Shown: positions 16,807-24,878 of the stretch, in pieces
Layout: each line of letters begins with the position of its first letter
Numbering within the stretch: the first letter of the stretch is position 1
Assembly (NCBI RefSeq): GCF_001894745.1
Contig: NZ_BBYF01000004.1
Location: 248,001 to 312,000 of the forward strand
Direction of reading: 5' to 3'
DNA length: 64,000 bases
From: Paenibacillus sp. NAIST15-1
GTDB lineage: Bacteria; Bacillota; Bacilli; Paenibacillales; Paenibacillaceae
Program-made: the position numbers and the translations under genes
Notes under the pieces: generated by a model
The model's database searches: none
What the model saw: the letters and a program-made list of their open reading frames with translations, nothing else
What the model was told of the DNA's origin: nothing

Positions 16807-17188
16807 CGATGTCACTCTCCTGGCCAGCATCGCCCTCGCTGAACAGCTCGACAAGCACGCGATGAGGCAAGCATACGATTGTATCATTCGGTCTCGATAC
16901 GAAGCCGAACGACAGGCACACCTTGTCGGAGCAATCGGCATCAATCATTTCGATCCCCTTATCATGCACCTTCAATAGGTTGAAGCCATGATCGGTTTCG
17001 ACGCGAATAGTTTGTTCTTCCTCGGTTAATTCCACTTGTTTATAAGGTTTCCCATCTACGGAAATATGAGCGACCACCTTGGAATTGTGCAAATTTTCAC
17101 TTTCGTTTTGAAAGAACCACTTCGGCACAAGAAATGCGAGCGCCGCGACAATAATGACTCCGATGAGAATCAGATCTCCACGTTTCAT
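16790..17188 (-). CDS. eetA: EetA-like protein, membrane-anchored NusG domain II
   Basis: The 132 residues comprise one N-terminal membrane anchor (LILIGVIIVAALAFLVP, residues 6-22) and an external NusG-II/lipocalin-like domain. The domain contains IEMIDADCSDKVCLSFG and IVCLPHRVLVEL, the pattern of EetA with its paired cysteines in D-x-C-x4-C. In Listeria, EetA and EetB are needed to move electrons from the quinone pool to PplA or to deliver flavin. It is the first gene of a tight operon eetA, eetB-ecfA, ecfA2, ecfT. A consensus promoter lies 45-73 bases upstream. AACAAGATGAAACG gives only a weak ribosome-binding site. Confidence 0.88.
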   Translation of the reverse strand: MKRGDLILIGVIIVAALAFLVPKWFFQNESENLHNSKVVAHISVDGKPYKQVELTEEEQTIRVETDHGFNLLKVHDKGIEMIDADCSDKVCLSFGFVSRPNDTIVCLPHRVLVELFSEGDAGQESDIDAVVQ

Positions 17189-17232
17189 CTTGTTGACTCC
17201 TCGGGTTACATTTTAATTTTGAAGCTATTTTT

Positions 17233-17261
17233 ATTATACCTCTTCGTGAAAGAAGGTTCAA
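17233..17261 (-). promoter_or_regulatory. Sigma-A promoter of the eetA operon
   Basis: On the minus strand TTGAAC, a 17-base spacer and TATAAT form a near-consensus promoter. It drives eetA, with its -10 about 45 bases before the start codon. No Fnr box is evident here, so this operon may be constitutive, unlike pplA. Confidence 0.75.
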
Positions 17262-17336
17262 TGTTCGTCCATGTCATAACCGTGAACTTCAACGGAATAT
17301 GCACGTGATAGTCTGCATTTCTGTGATATGCTTGGT

Positions 17337-17364
17337 TTGCAACTTTTTGGGGAACTGCTATAAT
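17337..17364 (+). promoter_or_regulatory. Sigma-A promoter of apbE
   Basis: TTGCAA, a 16-base spacer and TATAAT lie about 90 bases before the apbE start. The promoter is divergent from the eetA promoter, and the two -10 boxes are about 120 bases apart. Confidence 0.7.
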
Positions 17365-17453
17365 AAAATGCTTGGTTACGAGCCTATTTCCTTAATACAA
17401 GGATGTTCAAATCCTGTCTATTTCATTACACATATATATGGAGGAATCGCCTT

Positions 17454-18533
17454 ATGATACGTTCACGCAGCCTGCTTCGCAGTGCCATCGTTCTGTTCTC
17501 TGCTTGCGCCCTTATTTTGAGTGGTTGCGGCAGCAGTAAAGATGCATCTGGAACGAGCGATACTGCAAGCCAGAAATCCGCCATTAAGCAGCAATCCTAC
17601 TTTATTTTTGATACGATCGTTACCGTCAAGATTTATGATGAGCGAGCGGATCAAAAACAATTCAAAGATATCGAGAACCTGTTAAAAGAAATCGACTCCC
17701 GTCTGAACCGTACGAAGGACACGAGCGAACTGGCGAAGATCCATGCTGCATCCGGCAAGCAAGCTGTCGCGGTTACGCCGGAATCCTATGATCTGATTGC
17801 CAAGTCGCTCGATTACGCGAAGCGTACCGAAGGGCGATTCGATCCAACCGTCGGCCCGATCGTGGACTTATGGAATATTGGCCATGAGAATGCGAAAGTG
17901 CCGGATGCGAAGAAACTCGCAGAAACCTTGAAGCTGGTTGATTATAAGGATGTTACGCTCAACCCGGACAAGCATGAAATTAAGCTGAACCGTGAAGGCA
18001 TGGAGCTGGATATGGGCAGCATCGGCAAAGGCTACGCTGCAGACCGTATTGCTGACTACTTGCGCACGAACGGCTTCCCTAGCGCCATTATTGATCTTGG
18101 CGGCAATATTTTTGCCGTTGGACCGAAGCCTGGCGGTTCCGACTGGACCATTGGCGTCCAAGACCCGGATGAATCTCGCGGCAACCAAATCGGCAAGATG
18201 AGGGTAACTGATAAGACGATTGTTACATCAGGTGTCTATGAGCGTTACTTTGTGGAGAACGGCAAACACTACCACCACATTCTTGACCCAGCTAACGGGT
18301 ATCCGGTTGACAATGGTCTTAGCAGTGTAACGATTGTGACGAACAACTCGACGGATGCCGATGCGCTGTCTACCTCTTTATTCGCACTCGGTGTAGAGAA
18401 GGGATTGAAGTTCGTCGAGGCAGATCCGAATATTGAAGCCATCTTCATTACTACGGATCATAAGGTGTACGTTACATCAGGCATTAAGAAAATTTTCGAG
18501 CTGACGAACGATAAATATAAGATTGTTAATTAA
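17454..18533 (+). CDS. apbE: FAD:protein FMN transferase lipoprotein (ApbE/FmnB)
   Basis: The protein has 359 residues and a lipoprotein signal (lipobox LSGC, Cys25), so it acts on the outer face of the membrane. The ApbE domain contains YFIFDTIVTVKIYDE near residue 42, MELDMGSIGKGYAADRI near residue 182, IDLGGNIFAVG near residue 211 and HHILDPANGYP near residue 275. These residues bind FAD and Mg. The enzyme transfers FMN from FAD to Ser or Thr of target proteins, here most likely the PplA-like lipoprotein at 1104. I choose the ATG at 17454 after TGGAGGAAT; an in-frame ATG 51 bases upstream has no such site and would spoil the signal peptide. It is divergent from eetA. Confidence 0.93.
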   Translation: MIRSRSLLRSAIVLFSACALILSGCGSSKDASGTSDTASQKSAIKQQSYFIFDTIVTVKIYDERADQKQFKDIENLLKEIDSRLNRTKDTSELAKIHAASGKQAVAVTPESYDLIAKSLDYAKRTEGRFDPTVGPIVDLWNIGHENAKVPDAKKLAETLKLVDYKDVTLNPDKHEIKLNREGMELDMGSIGKGYAADRIADYLRTNGFPSAIIDLGGNIFAVGPKPGGSDWTIGVQDPDESRGNQIGKMRVTDKTIVTSGVYERYFVENGKHYHHILDPANGYPVDNGLSSVTIVTNNSTDADALSTSLFALGVEKGLKFVEADPNIEAIFITTDHKVYVTSGIKKIFELTNDKYKIVN

Positions 18534-18557
18534 CACGAGAGTCCCTCGTGAACATAG

Positions 18558-18620
18558 AGCGCCCGCTGTCTCAACTGACCTGCTGCATACAGACGATCAT
18601 TGAGGGCGGGCGCTTTTTTG
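18558..18620 (+). terminator. Terminator of apbE
   Basis: AGCGCCCGC at 18558-18566 pairs with GCGGGCGCT at 18606-18614, extended by CTCAA with TTGAG, and followed by TTTTTT. Confidence 0.85.
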
Positions 18621-18711
18621 GGCTTATCGGTTTACATTCACTCATTCAAACAAATAAGGTACAAGCGAGTCGTGTGCTGAACAACGAACCGGAAGATTCC
18701 TGCTATCCCCG

Positions 18712-19566
18712 CTATCCCCACATGCTGATCAAGGCCATACCGGCTGCTACGACCCCCGAAGTCGCAATTCTCGTCCAGCCCTGCTGTTCCTTCAACACAA
18801 CGATGCCTAGCAATGTCCCGATCACAATGCTGAATTCACGAATGGGCGCCAAGTGTGCAAGCGGACCAAGCGTCATCGCGAACAAGAATAGCAAATAGGA
18901 GCCTGGCGAGACGACGGAGCCAAGTACAATCGTGCGCCAATTGATGCGCCATTCCTCGCGCAGCCGCTGCGTTCTCAGGACAGAAGGCGCTAAGAATAGG
19001 AGTGCACCTAAGTTCGAAATTTGAATCAGACCCAAGGGGCTGAAGAACTGCACCACCATCTTATCCGTCAGCGTATAACTGGCCGTACACAATCCTACCG
19101 TCGTCGTAATTGCCAAGGTAAGCCACCATGTCCTGTCACGCGGCTCCTTCGCGGAGAACATGCCGCTAAGTGCGAACAAACCTCCAACAATGAGCAGCCA
19201 GCCGAGCCAGCCAACAAGAGACAGGCTCTCTCGGTATAGCACCACACTAACAATTGGCACAATGAGTGCGGCCGTTCCACGCATCATCGGGTATACCTTG
19301 GACAGATCCCCAATCTGATAGGCCTTGGATACGAGCCAGAGGTATATCCCTTGCAGCAGTAAGGACACGGCCAGCAGCAAGCCATTCGTCCAAGTCCAGT
19401 GCATGATCACAAGATCATGGATGAAGAATGGCATGAACACGACGGTTGCCAACCCATGTAAGCAAAATAAAAAGGATTCCTTATGAATGCTCCGCTTCGC
19501 GAACATATTCCAAGCTGCATGCGCGAAGGCTGAAGCAATAACTAGCAGGAGGGCGTATATAGCCAA
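18712..19566 (-). CDS. EamA/DMT-family transporter
   Basis: A membrane protein of 284 residues with about ten helices in two EamA halves. The first half holds YQIGDLSKVYPMMRGTAALI near residue 80. The second has GPLAHLAPIREFSIVIGTLL near residue 238, with VVLKEQ before the final helix. This is the drug/metabolite exporter layout; substrate unknown. I choose the TTG at 19566, which has AAAGGAG 8 bases upstream. The longer frame from 19614 carries a polar, cysteine-rich start that does not fit. It is monocistronic and convergent with apbE. Confidence 0.82.
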   Translation of the reverse strand: MAIYALLLVIASAFAHAAWNMFAKRSIHKESFLFCLHGLATVVFMPFFIHDLVIMHWTWTNGLLLAVSLLLQGIYLWLVSKAYQIGDLSKVYPMMRGTAALIVPIVSVVLYRESLSLVGWLGWLLIVGGLFALSGMFSAKEPRDRTWWLTLAITTTVGLCTASYTLTDKMVVQFFSPLGLIQISNLGALLFLAPSVLRTQRLREEWRINWRTIVLGSVVSPGSYLLFLFAMTLGPLAHLAPIREFSIVIGTLLGIVVLKEQQGWTRIATSGVVAAGMALISMWG

Positions 19567-19656
19567 TCTAGCATCTCCTTTGCAGCAGATATCTTCCATC
19601 ATCCGATTTCCCATAGTATAAAAGGTGAAGCTCCATCATGCCTAGCACCACAACAA

Positions 19657-19685
19657 CAAGAAAACCCGGGTCGTAACCGACCGGG
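19657..19685 (-). terminator. Probable terminator of the hexosaminidase gene
   Basis: On the minus strand CCCGGTCG-GTTA-CGACCCGGG is followed by TTTTCTTG. It lies about 137 bases after the stop codon at 19822. Confidence 0.65.
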
Positions 19686-19692
19686 CCCCCTC

Positions 19693-19782
19693 GCTGCTGT
19701 ATACAGCAGCCTATTACCATAGTTCGCTGTAGCAGCATCGTGCTTGCCATCGAACCTTGCACATGTCTCCTGCAAGCACGAT
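19693..19782. repeat. Two further inverted repeats in the same 3' region
   Basis: GCTGCTGTATACAGCAGC at 19693-19710 is a perfect 18-base palindrome. ATCGTGCTTGC at 19737-19747 pairs perfectly with GCAAGCACGAT at 19772-19782. With the terminator they give three hairpins in a row between the stop of the hexosaminidase and the start of the DMT gene. Confidence 0.6.
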
Positions 19783-19821
19783 AAGGTATTTACATCCCAT
19801 TGACTTCGCTGCCTGACGATA

Positions 19822-21732
19822 TTAGATTGCCGAGAACACGGTACCCGTCACCATGCGATGGAAGAACGGCTGATGTGCGATGCGATCCCCTGCCACTGGA
19901 TCATCACTGTAGAATGGCAGACGTTCTGCATCAAGCTCCTCCAAGCGATCTACGCGGCCTTCCACGAAGTCGAGAATCCGATCTTCCGCCGACTGCAGCC
20001 GTGCAAGCACGGTACCATAGCGGCTGTCGAGCACTTCCCAGCCGAATGGCTTGCTTGTCGCCATCCATAATGCACGATGCGCCTTGCGCGCTTCATCGAC
20101 CAGCGGACGAACGGACGGAATGACATCAGCGGCAATGCGGCGAAGCTCATCCTTATCACCATTCTGGTACGCGCGCGTGACCTGCACGCCAAGCATCGAC
20201 TTTGCGCCAACAGCCTTGGACAACTTCGCATACATATCAAACACGAGCGCATGATCGCCTGCGGTATTGTCACGTGCAGCCAAGAGGCGTTCAGCAAGCT
20301 CACTGTAATGCTTCGGCAGCTGCGACTCCAGCTCTTCTGTCAAATAGATATCAAACAACCCGATCAGTGTGTCTTGGAACAACAGGAACTTCGAACCGTT
20401 CGAACCGTGCATGTTGTTCTTCGTTACACCCGGTGTCTCATCCAAGTAAGTGAGCTGCCAGTAATCATCGAAGCTCTGTCCGGTGCACAGCTGGAAGCGT
20501 TCCTTCATCTTCGCTTCATCGACTTCCCCTTCGGTATAGCCGTGCTCAGCGAACAATTGCAAGCCTGGCAGAATTGTCATATGATTTGTCTCCTGCCCGT
20601 TGTCGCCCCATGCTGTCGCGAACACTTCCTTAATGCCCTTCGACTTGCAGGCAAGCAGCGCCGGATTCGTATTCTGCCACGTCTTCCCGTAGTTCGGACT
20701 CATCGCGCCCCATACCCAGACGCCGCCAGCGAATACCGGATCAGAGCCCAGTTGGCGATGCTTCTCGATAAATTCCTCGTAGAAGCCTTGATCATCATGG
20801 TAGTAATCCCAGTAGACGAATTGTACACCCTTCGGAATTTGATCAACAACTTCATTCGAGAAGTTAATGTCGAGATCATAGTAGTGGCCGCCGTTTTTCA
20901 TAAGCAGGTGGAAGTACATATCACTCCACATCATCGGCGTAAGGCCATGTTTGCTCGTAATCTCTAATACGCGCGCCAAATGCTCGTTCATAATATCGAA
21001 TCGTTCGCGGAAGCCATGCTTGTGCATATATTTGCCTAGACCAAGCCCGAACGCTTCATCCATCCCGATGTGAATACGCTTGGAACGCAGCGGCTTCGTT
21101 GACGCTACAATCATATCCTCAATGAATCGATAGGTCTCCTCTTCCCCTACAAGAAGGACGTCCTCCGTATCCTTCATCTCATTCGCATAGTCCCACTTCA
21201 GCGCCTGCGCCAAGTGACCAAGTGTCTGGATGCATGCCACTACCTCAATTCCGAACAACGCGGCATACTGGTCAATCTCATAGAGTTCCTCCGCGGTATA
21301 GCGTCCGCGCATGTAGCCGAAATACGGACGGCCTGGAACCTCATACGTATCTTCGGTATATATCATTGCGCCGTTCAAGCCCATTAACGCCATTGAGCGC
21401 AGCGTCTGCTTCATCATATGTACATTCGGAACTGCGTTCCGAGATGCATCAATCATCGTTCCGTTATACGTGAATTGCGGATGCTCTATAATATCGAATG
21501 GCTGCCCCTTGCGCAGCTGCTCAACGAACAAGCCCAGTGCACGGAAGAAATGAATATCCGACTCATAGCGGATCAAGCCTTCTGCACCATCCCATGCGGC
21601 ACGAAGCGACCCCTCTCCCTGCTCTACGCGAACTGTAGTGCCTTCTGTCCCCACTTCCACCTTCAATAATGACTTCAATTCGAGAATCCCTGGTAATACA
21701 TGTTCGATACTGCCCGTAAAATGCAACTTCAC
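19822..21732 (-). CDS. Glycoside hydrolase family 20 beta-N-acetylhexosaminidase
   Basis: The protein has 636 residues and no signal peptide, so it is probably cytoplasmic. An N-terminal GH20b-like domain covers about residues 1-90. The catalytic barrel starts at FTYNGTMIDASRNAVPNVHM and includes the neighbouring acid pair in KRIHIGMDEAFGLG near residue 225, Asp as stabiliser of the acetamido group and Glu as general acid. VYWDYYHDD and VWVWGAMSP are further active-site strands. It should remove terminal GlcNAc or GalNAc from oligosaccharides, for example during cell-wall or glycan recycling. I start at the GTG at 21732, 9 bases after GGGGAGG; a longer in-frame GTG at 21750 is itself the ribosome-binding site. 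Confidence 0.87.
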   Translation of the reverse strand: MKLHFTGSIEHVLPGILELKSLLKVEVGTEGTTVRVEQGEGSLRAAWDGAEGLIRYESDIHFFRALGLFVEQLRKGQPFDIIEHPQFTYNGTMIDASRNAVPNVHMMKQTLRSMALMGLNGAMIYTEDTYEVPGRPYFGYMRGRYTAEELYEIDQYAALFGIEVVACIQTLGHLAQALKWDYANEMKDTEDVLLVGEEETYRFIEDMIVASTKPLRSKRIHIGMDEAFGLGLGKYMHKHGFRERFDIMNEHLARVLEITSKHGLTPMMWSDMYFHLLMKNGGHYYDLDINFSNEVVDQIPKGVQFVYWDYYHDDQGFYEEFIEKHRQLGSDPVFAGGVWVWGAMSPNYGKTWQNTNPALLACKSKGIKEVFATAWGDNGQETNHMTILPGLQLFAEHGYTEGEVDEAKMKERFQLCTGQSFDDYWQLTYLDETPGVTKNNMHGSNGSKFLLFQDTLIGLFDIYLTEELESQLPKHYSELAERLLAARDNTAGDHALVFDMYAKLSKAVGAKSMLGVQVTRAYQNGDKDELRRIAADVIPSVRPLVDEARKAHRALWMATSKPFGWEVLDSRYGTVLARLQSAEDRILDFVEGRVDRLEELDAERLPFYSDDPVAGDRIAHQPFFHRMVTGTVFSAI

Positions 21733-21886
21733 AGCCAGATCCCTCCCCACGAGTTAGTTGGATACGCTTACAGATACAGCGAGGTATCGGTATCTTTTTA
21801 TAGAATGCGAAATGCGGAAATAAATTTGTCACCCGTAGTTTACCACATCTATCCCCTGCGAAAGTGACAAGCCCGTGAATTCCTAT

Positions 21887-21943
21887 GAAAAAAACGTCAT
21901 ATCGATGACGCAAAAAAGGCCTAGCCTCGATGGACTAGACCTT
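21887..21943 (-). terminator. Tandem terminators after the formate/nitrite channel
   Basis: On the minus strand AAGGTCTAG pairs with CTAGGCCTT and is followed by TTTTTT. Then CGTCAT-CGAT-ATGACG is followed by eight T residues. Two terminators in series insulate the hexosaminidase gene. Confidence 0.85.
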
Positions 21944-21985
21944 ACCTATCTTCTTTTTCAACATATGCTCTAATCCCAATACCCT

Positions 21986-22873
21986 CTAATGGACAGGTGC
22001 ACTTGCACTTCCTGACGATGCCACCTTGCTTGCATTGCCCACTTCTTGCACATTCGTTGATGTGTTTGAGACACCTGCCGCAGCTGCCTGCTTCTGCTCT
22101 TGCTGCGAACGCAAATATACTATATAGTAAGCCCCTGCAACGAACACGACGCCTCCAACCAAATTGCCCAGCCATACCGGCACGAAGTTCGTCAAATATT
22201 GTCCCCAGCTAAAATGGCCCTCAAAGATCGCAGCCGGAATTACGAACATATTCGCTACAACGTGCTGGAAGCCAATCGCAACGAACGCCATCGTTGGGAA
22301 CCATATTCCCATGATTTTGCCGCTGAAGCTCTTCGCTCCATAGGCGAGCCATACCGCAAGTGCAACTAACCAGTTGCAGCCAATGCCGCTGACAAAGGCT
22401 TGAATGAAACTATCGTCCAGCTTATGGGCAGCCACATCTACCGTCTTCTGCAAATAAACACCGGAGCCAGTCAAACCGACCACATGACCGAAGAAGTATG
22501 CCACGAACAGCGCACCTAAGAAGTTGGCAATTGTAATGACGACAAGATTGCGAATGACCTCTACCGTAGATATGCGTCCCTTCATCCGAGCAAGTGGCAC
22601 AGCCATCATATTCCCTGTCAATAGCTCACCGCCTGCTAACAAGACCAGAATAAGACCAACCGGGAACAGCGACGCTCCAATTAGGCTATTGATGCTTCCC
22701 CATTCCGCAGGTGCTCCAGCTGTTACACGTATATATAAGAGATAACCAAGCGCAATAAATGCGCCGGCAAGGAATCCTAGAATCATCATGGCGGACAATG
22801 GGTTCTTCGCTTTAATTGTTCCGGTATCTACTGTCGCTTCCGCAATTTGCTGCGGCTTCAAATAACCTGACAT
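21986..22873 (-). CDS. Formate/nitrite transporter family channel (FocA/NirC-like)
   Basis: A 295-residue protein with six helices and the FNT landmarks, including GLTGSGVYLQKTVDVAAHKL near residue 130, IGCNWLVALAVWLAYGAKSF near residue 168 and FQHVVANMFVIPAAIF near residue 205, where the central His is conserved. An Ala/Ser-rich cytoplasmic tail of about 45 residues ends the protein. FNT channels pass formate, nitrite or hydrosulfide. The start is the ATG at 22873, 8 bases after AGGAGG; an ATG two codons earlier is too close. A redox-box-like dyad lies about 150 bases upstream, which fits export of fermentation formate at low oxygen. The ion is not decidable here. Confidence 0.9.
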   Translation of the reverse strand: MSGYLKPQQIAEATVDTGTIKAKNPLSAMMILGFLAGAFIALGYLLYIRVTAGAPAEWGSINSLIGASLFPVGLILVLLAGGELLTGNMMAVPLARMKGRISTVEVIRNLVVITIANFLGALFVAYFFGHVVGLTGSGVYLQKTVDVAAHKLDDSFIQAFVSGIGCNWLVALAVWLAYGAKSFSGKIMGIWFPTMAFVAIGFQHVVANMFVIPAAIFEGHFSWGQYLTNFVPVWLGNLVGGVVFVAGAYYIVYLRSQQEQKQAAAAGVSNTSTNVQEVGNASKVASSGSASAPVH

Positions 22874-23025
22874 CGACATGACCTCCTGCTTATGCTTATT
22901 CGAATGCAAGCCCCATCATTTCCAAGGCCACACCCCATCCGCACCTACTCAGATACGAATAATTCCAGTTGGAATGTCAGCTGAACAGGTTGCAAATTCA
23001 TTGTAACGGAGCCCCAATTCTGATG

Positions 23026-23043
23026 TTGTGCATTTTATCACAA
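23026..23043 (-). promoter_or_regulatory. Rex/Fnr-like box upstream of the FNT channel
   Basis: On the minus strand TTGTGA-TAAAAT-GCACAA matches the TTGTGA-N6-TCACAA dyad with one mismatch. The stretch between it and the FNT start holds no obvious gene. Confidence 0.45.
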
Positions 23044-23100
23044 AGTATCTTTCAAATATTGTCCATTTTGCGTATAACCCCGTGCATGTCCGATCTACGC

Positions 23101-23139
23101 AAAAAAGCCAGTAAGTCGCACAATCGACTCACTGGCCTT
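23101..23139 (-). terminator. Terminator of the FAD-dependent oxidoreductase gene
   Basis: GCCAGTAAGTCG pairs with CGACTCACTGGC, and the minus-strand T-run TTTTTT follows. It lies 33 bases after the stop codon. Confidence 0.85.
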
Positions 23140-23172
23140 AAGCTGTATATGTTGTTGACCTGCAATGTGAAA

Positions 23173-24609
23173 TTATGCGCCGCGCTTAGCAACAATGCTC
23201 CGTGCAATGTGTACACCTGCAGCACCCGCTTGTGCGAGTCCACGCGTAATGCCCGCGCCGTCTCCACCGCAGTACAAGCCATCAATTTCAGACTCCAACG
23301 TCGTGTCCAGCTTCGGGCGAGCGGAGTAGAACTTCGCCTCTACCCCATAGAATAACGTATGCTCAGAAGCGATGCCTGGTGTTACGCGATCAAGCGCTTC
23401 AACCATCTCGATTAGACTCTTCATCGTATTATACGGAAGAACAAGACCTAAATCTCCAGCAACAGCTTCTTTCAAGGTAGGCTCCAAGAATCCTTCTTGG
23501 ATGCGCTTCTCTGTAGAACGGCGGCCTCGAATGATATCCCCATACTTCTGAACGATAATCCCGCCTCCGGACAAATCATTCGCACGCTTGCAGATTTCAC
23601 GAGCGTACTCATTTGGCTTGTCGAACGGTTCCGTGAACTTGTGCGAGACAAGCAATGAAAAGTTCGTATTCGCAGAACCAAGCTTCGGATCCTTGTAGGA
23701 GTGCCCATTGGCACACATGATCCCACTGTGGTTCTCGACCACGACATGGCCAGATGGATTGCTGCAGAAGGTACGCACTTGTGTGCCGACAGACGTGTTG
23801 AACACGAATTTCCCTTCATACAGGTGCTCGTTGATTTCGCGCATGACGATATCCGATGTCTCCACACGCACCCCAACGTCCACTTGGTTGTTGTACATTT
23901 TCAAGCGGCGCTTCTTCAATATCTCCGTCAGCCATGCAGAACCGTCACGTCCTGGTACGATGACCACCTGATCCGCTTCATGCTTCTCGCCGCTCTTCAG
24001 TTCAATCCCCTTCACAATATGGCGTCCATCCTGCTTCTCTGTAATCAGATCCGCTACTTCGGTCTTATAAGCCATATCGATACGAGTCTTCAAATATTCA
24101 TAAATGGATTTTAAAATCTCCAAGTTCTGTTCAGTGCCCAGATGTCGAACTTGTGCGCGCAGCAGCTTCAAGCCAGCGGAATATCCAAGCTGCTCAATAC
24201 GGCGAACCGTTTCTGTCGTTGGATCGGTAATGTCCGTCGTCGCTCCGTGCTCCAAGTTGATTGCATCTACATATTTGATCAAGTCCAGTACTTGCGAAGC
24301 TGGCAAGAAATCTGTCAGCCAACCCCCGAACTCTGTAGTTACGTTAAATTTCCCATCACTATATGCCCCTGCTCCGCCGAAGCCGTTCGTAATCGAACAA
24401 GCTGGAAGACAGCCAGCAAAGTCCTTCTTCCCTGCCGCTGGAGGACATTTCTGAATCTTCTCCTCCAAAATCGGACAGTTGCGGCGATAAATATCATGTC
24501 CCTTATCTACAAGCAAAACCTTCAATTGCGGTGCCTTCAAAGATAATTCATAACAAGTGAAAATACCGGCCGGACCTGCTCCTACAACAATTACATCATA
24601 TTTACTCAT
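23173..24609 (-). CDS. FAD-dependent NAD(P)-type oxidoreductase, uncharacterised (COG2509-like)
   Basis: The 478-residue flavoprotein starts with a dinucleotide fold YDVIVVGAGPAGIFTCYELS and a second FAD contact LLVDKGHDI. SITNGFGGAGAYSDGKFN near residue 75 and LYCGGDGAGITRGLAQAGAA near residue 447 are strong landmarks of an uncharacterised dehydrogenase family. The early cysteines in NCPI and KCPP could hold a metal or disulfide. No signal peptide. The start is the ATG at 24609, 6 bases after GAGGAGG. A guanine-type purine riboswitch precedes it, so expression should depend on guanine or hypoxanthine, hinting at a link to purine metabolism. The reaction is unknown. Confidence 0.82.
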   Translation of the reverse strand: MSKYDVIVVGAGPAGIFTCYELSLKAPQLKVLLVDKGHDIYRRNCPILEEKIQKCPPAAGKKDFAGCLPACSITNGFGGAGAYSDGKFNVTTEFGGWLTDFLPASQVLDLIKYVDAINLEHGATTDITDPTTETVRRIEQLGYSAGLKLLRAQVRHLGTEQNLEILKSIYEYLKTRIDMAYKTEVADLITEKQDGRHIVKGIELKSGEKHEADQVVIVPGRDGSAWLTEILKKRRLKMYNNQVDVGVRVETSDIVMREINEHLYEGKFVFNTSVGTQVRTFCSNPSGHVVVENHSGIMCANGHSYKDPKLGSANTNFSLLVSHKFTEPFDKPNEYAREICKRANDLSGGGIIVQKYGDIIRGRRSTEKRIQEGFLEPTLKEAVAGDLGLVLPYNTMKSLIEMVEALDRVTPGIASEHTLFYGVEAKFYSARPKLDTTLESEIDGLYCGGDGAGITRGLAQAGAAGVHIARSIVAKRGA

Positions 24610-24681
24610 TGTTTCCTCCTCGATGCTCACGATGTCTCGGTCTATTTCTCTTCTATCCGATGAGCCTGCACCTATTTGGGC

Positions 24682-24793
24682 AAAAAAAATATCCCGTTAC
24701 GTTCAGGTATGCCAAAGCATACCTACTCGTAGTCAGGAATTTACGGCTCCTGGTAGAGACCCCTAGACCTTATCTCTGGGATATACGAACAGG
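24682..24793 (-). promoter_or_regulatory. Purine (guanine-type) riboswitch with downstream hairpin and U-run
   Basis: On the minus strand P1 is CCTGTTCG (24793-24786) paired with CGAGTAGG (24729-24722). Inside lie TATATC, the loop GATAAGG, the core GTCTCTACC, the P3 loop CCGTAAA and the junction GACTAC. These are the conserved nucleotides of the purine aptamer. The base that pairs with the ligand is C (GAC), as in guanine sensors, rather than U (GAU) as in adenine sensors. A perfect hairpin AGGTATGC-TTTG-GCATACCT (24724-24705) and eight T residues (24689-24682) follow and form the expression platform. Confidence 0.85.
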
Positions 24794-24849
24794 ATAAACA
24801 AAAAAATGGCCAATCAATCCTTGCCACCCACTTCTGTGGGAGCAACCTT

Positions 24850-24878
24850 ATTGTATCGGAATTTGACGAACAAGTCAA
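24850..24878 (-). promoter_or_regulatory. Promoter of the riboswitch leader
   Basis: On the minus strand TTGACT, a 17-base spacer and TACAAT. Transcription would start near 24843, about 50 bases before the aptamer. A 67-codon frame on the same strand (24814-25017) runs across this promoter and is not called. Confidence 0.65.

Noticed and set aside
15307-16944. Longer start for the eetB-ecfA fusion at 16944
   Set aside because: The extra 46 codons lie wholly within eetA, are Cys/Arg-rich and lack a ribosome-binding site. AGGAGAG before the ATG at 16806 decides the start.
17088-17108. TTGTGC-N6-TCACTT, a redox-box-like sequence
   Set aside because: It has several mismatches and lies inside the eetA coding region, so chance is more likely.
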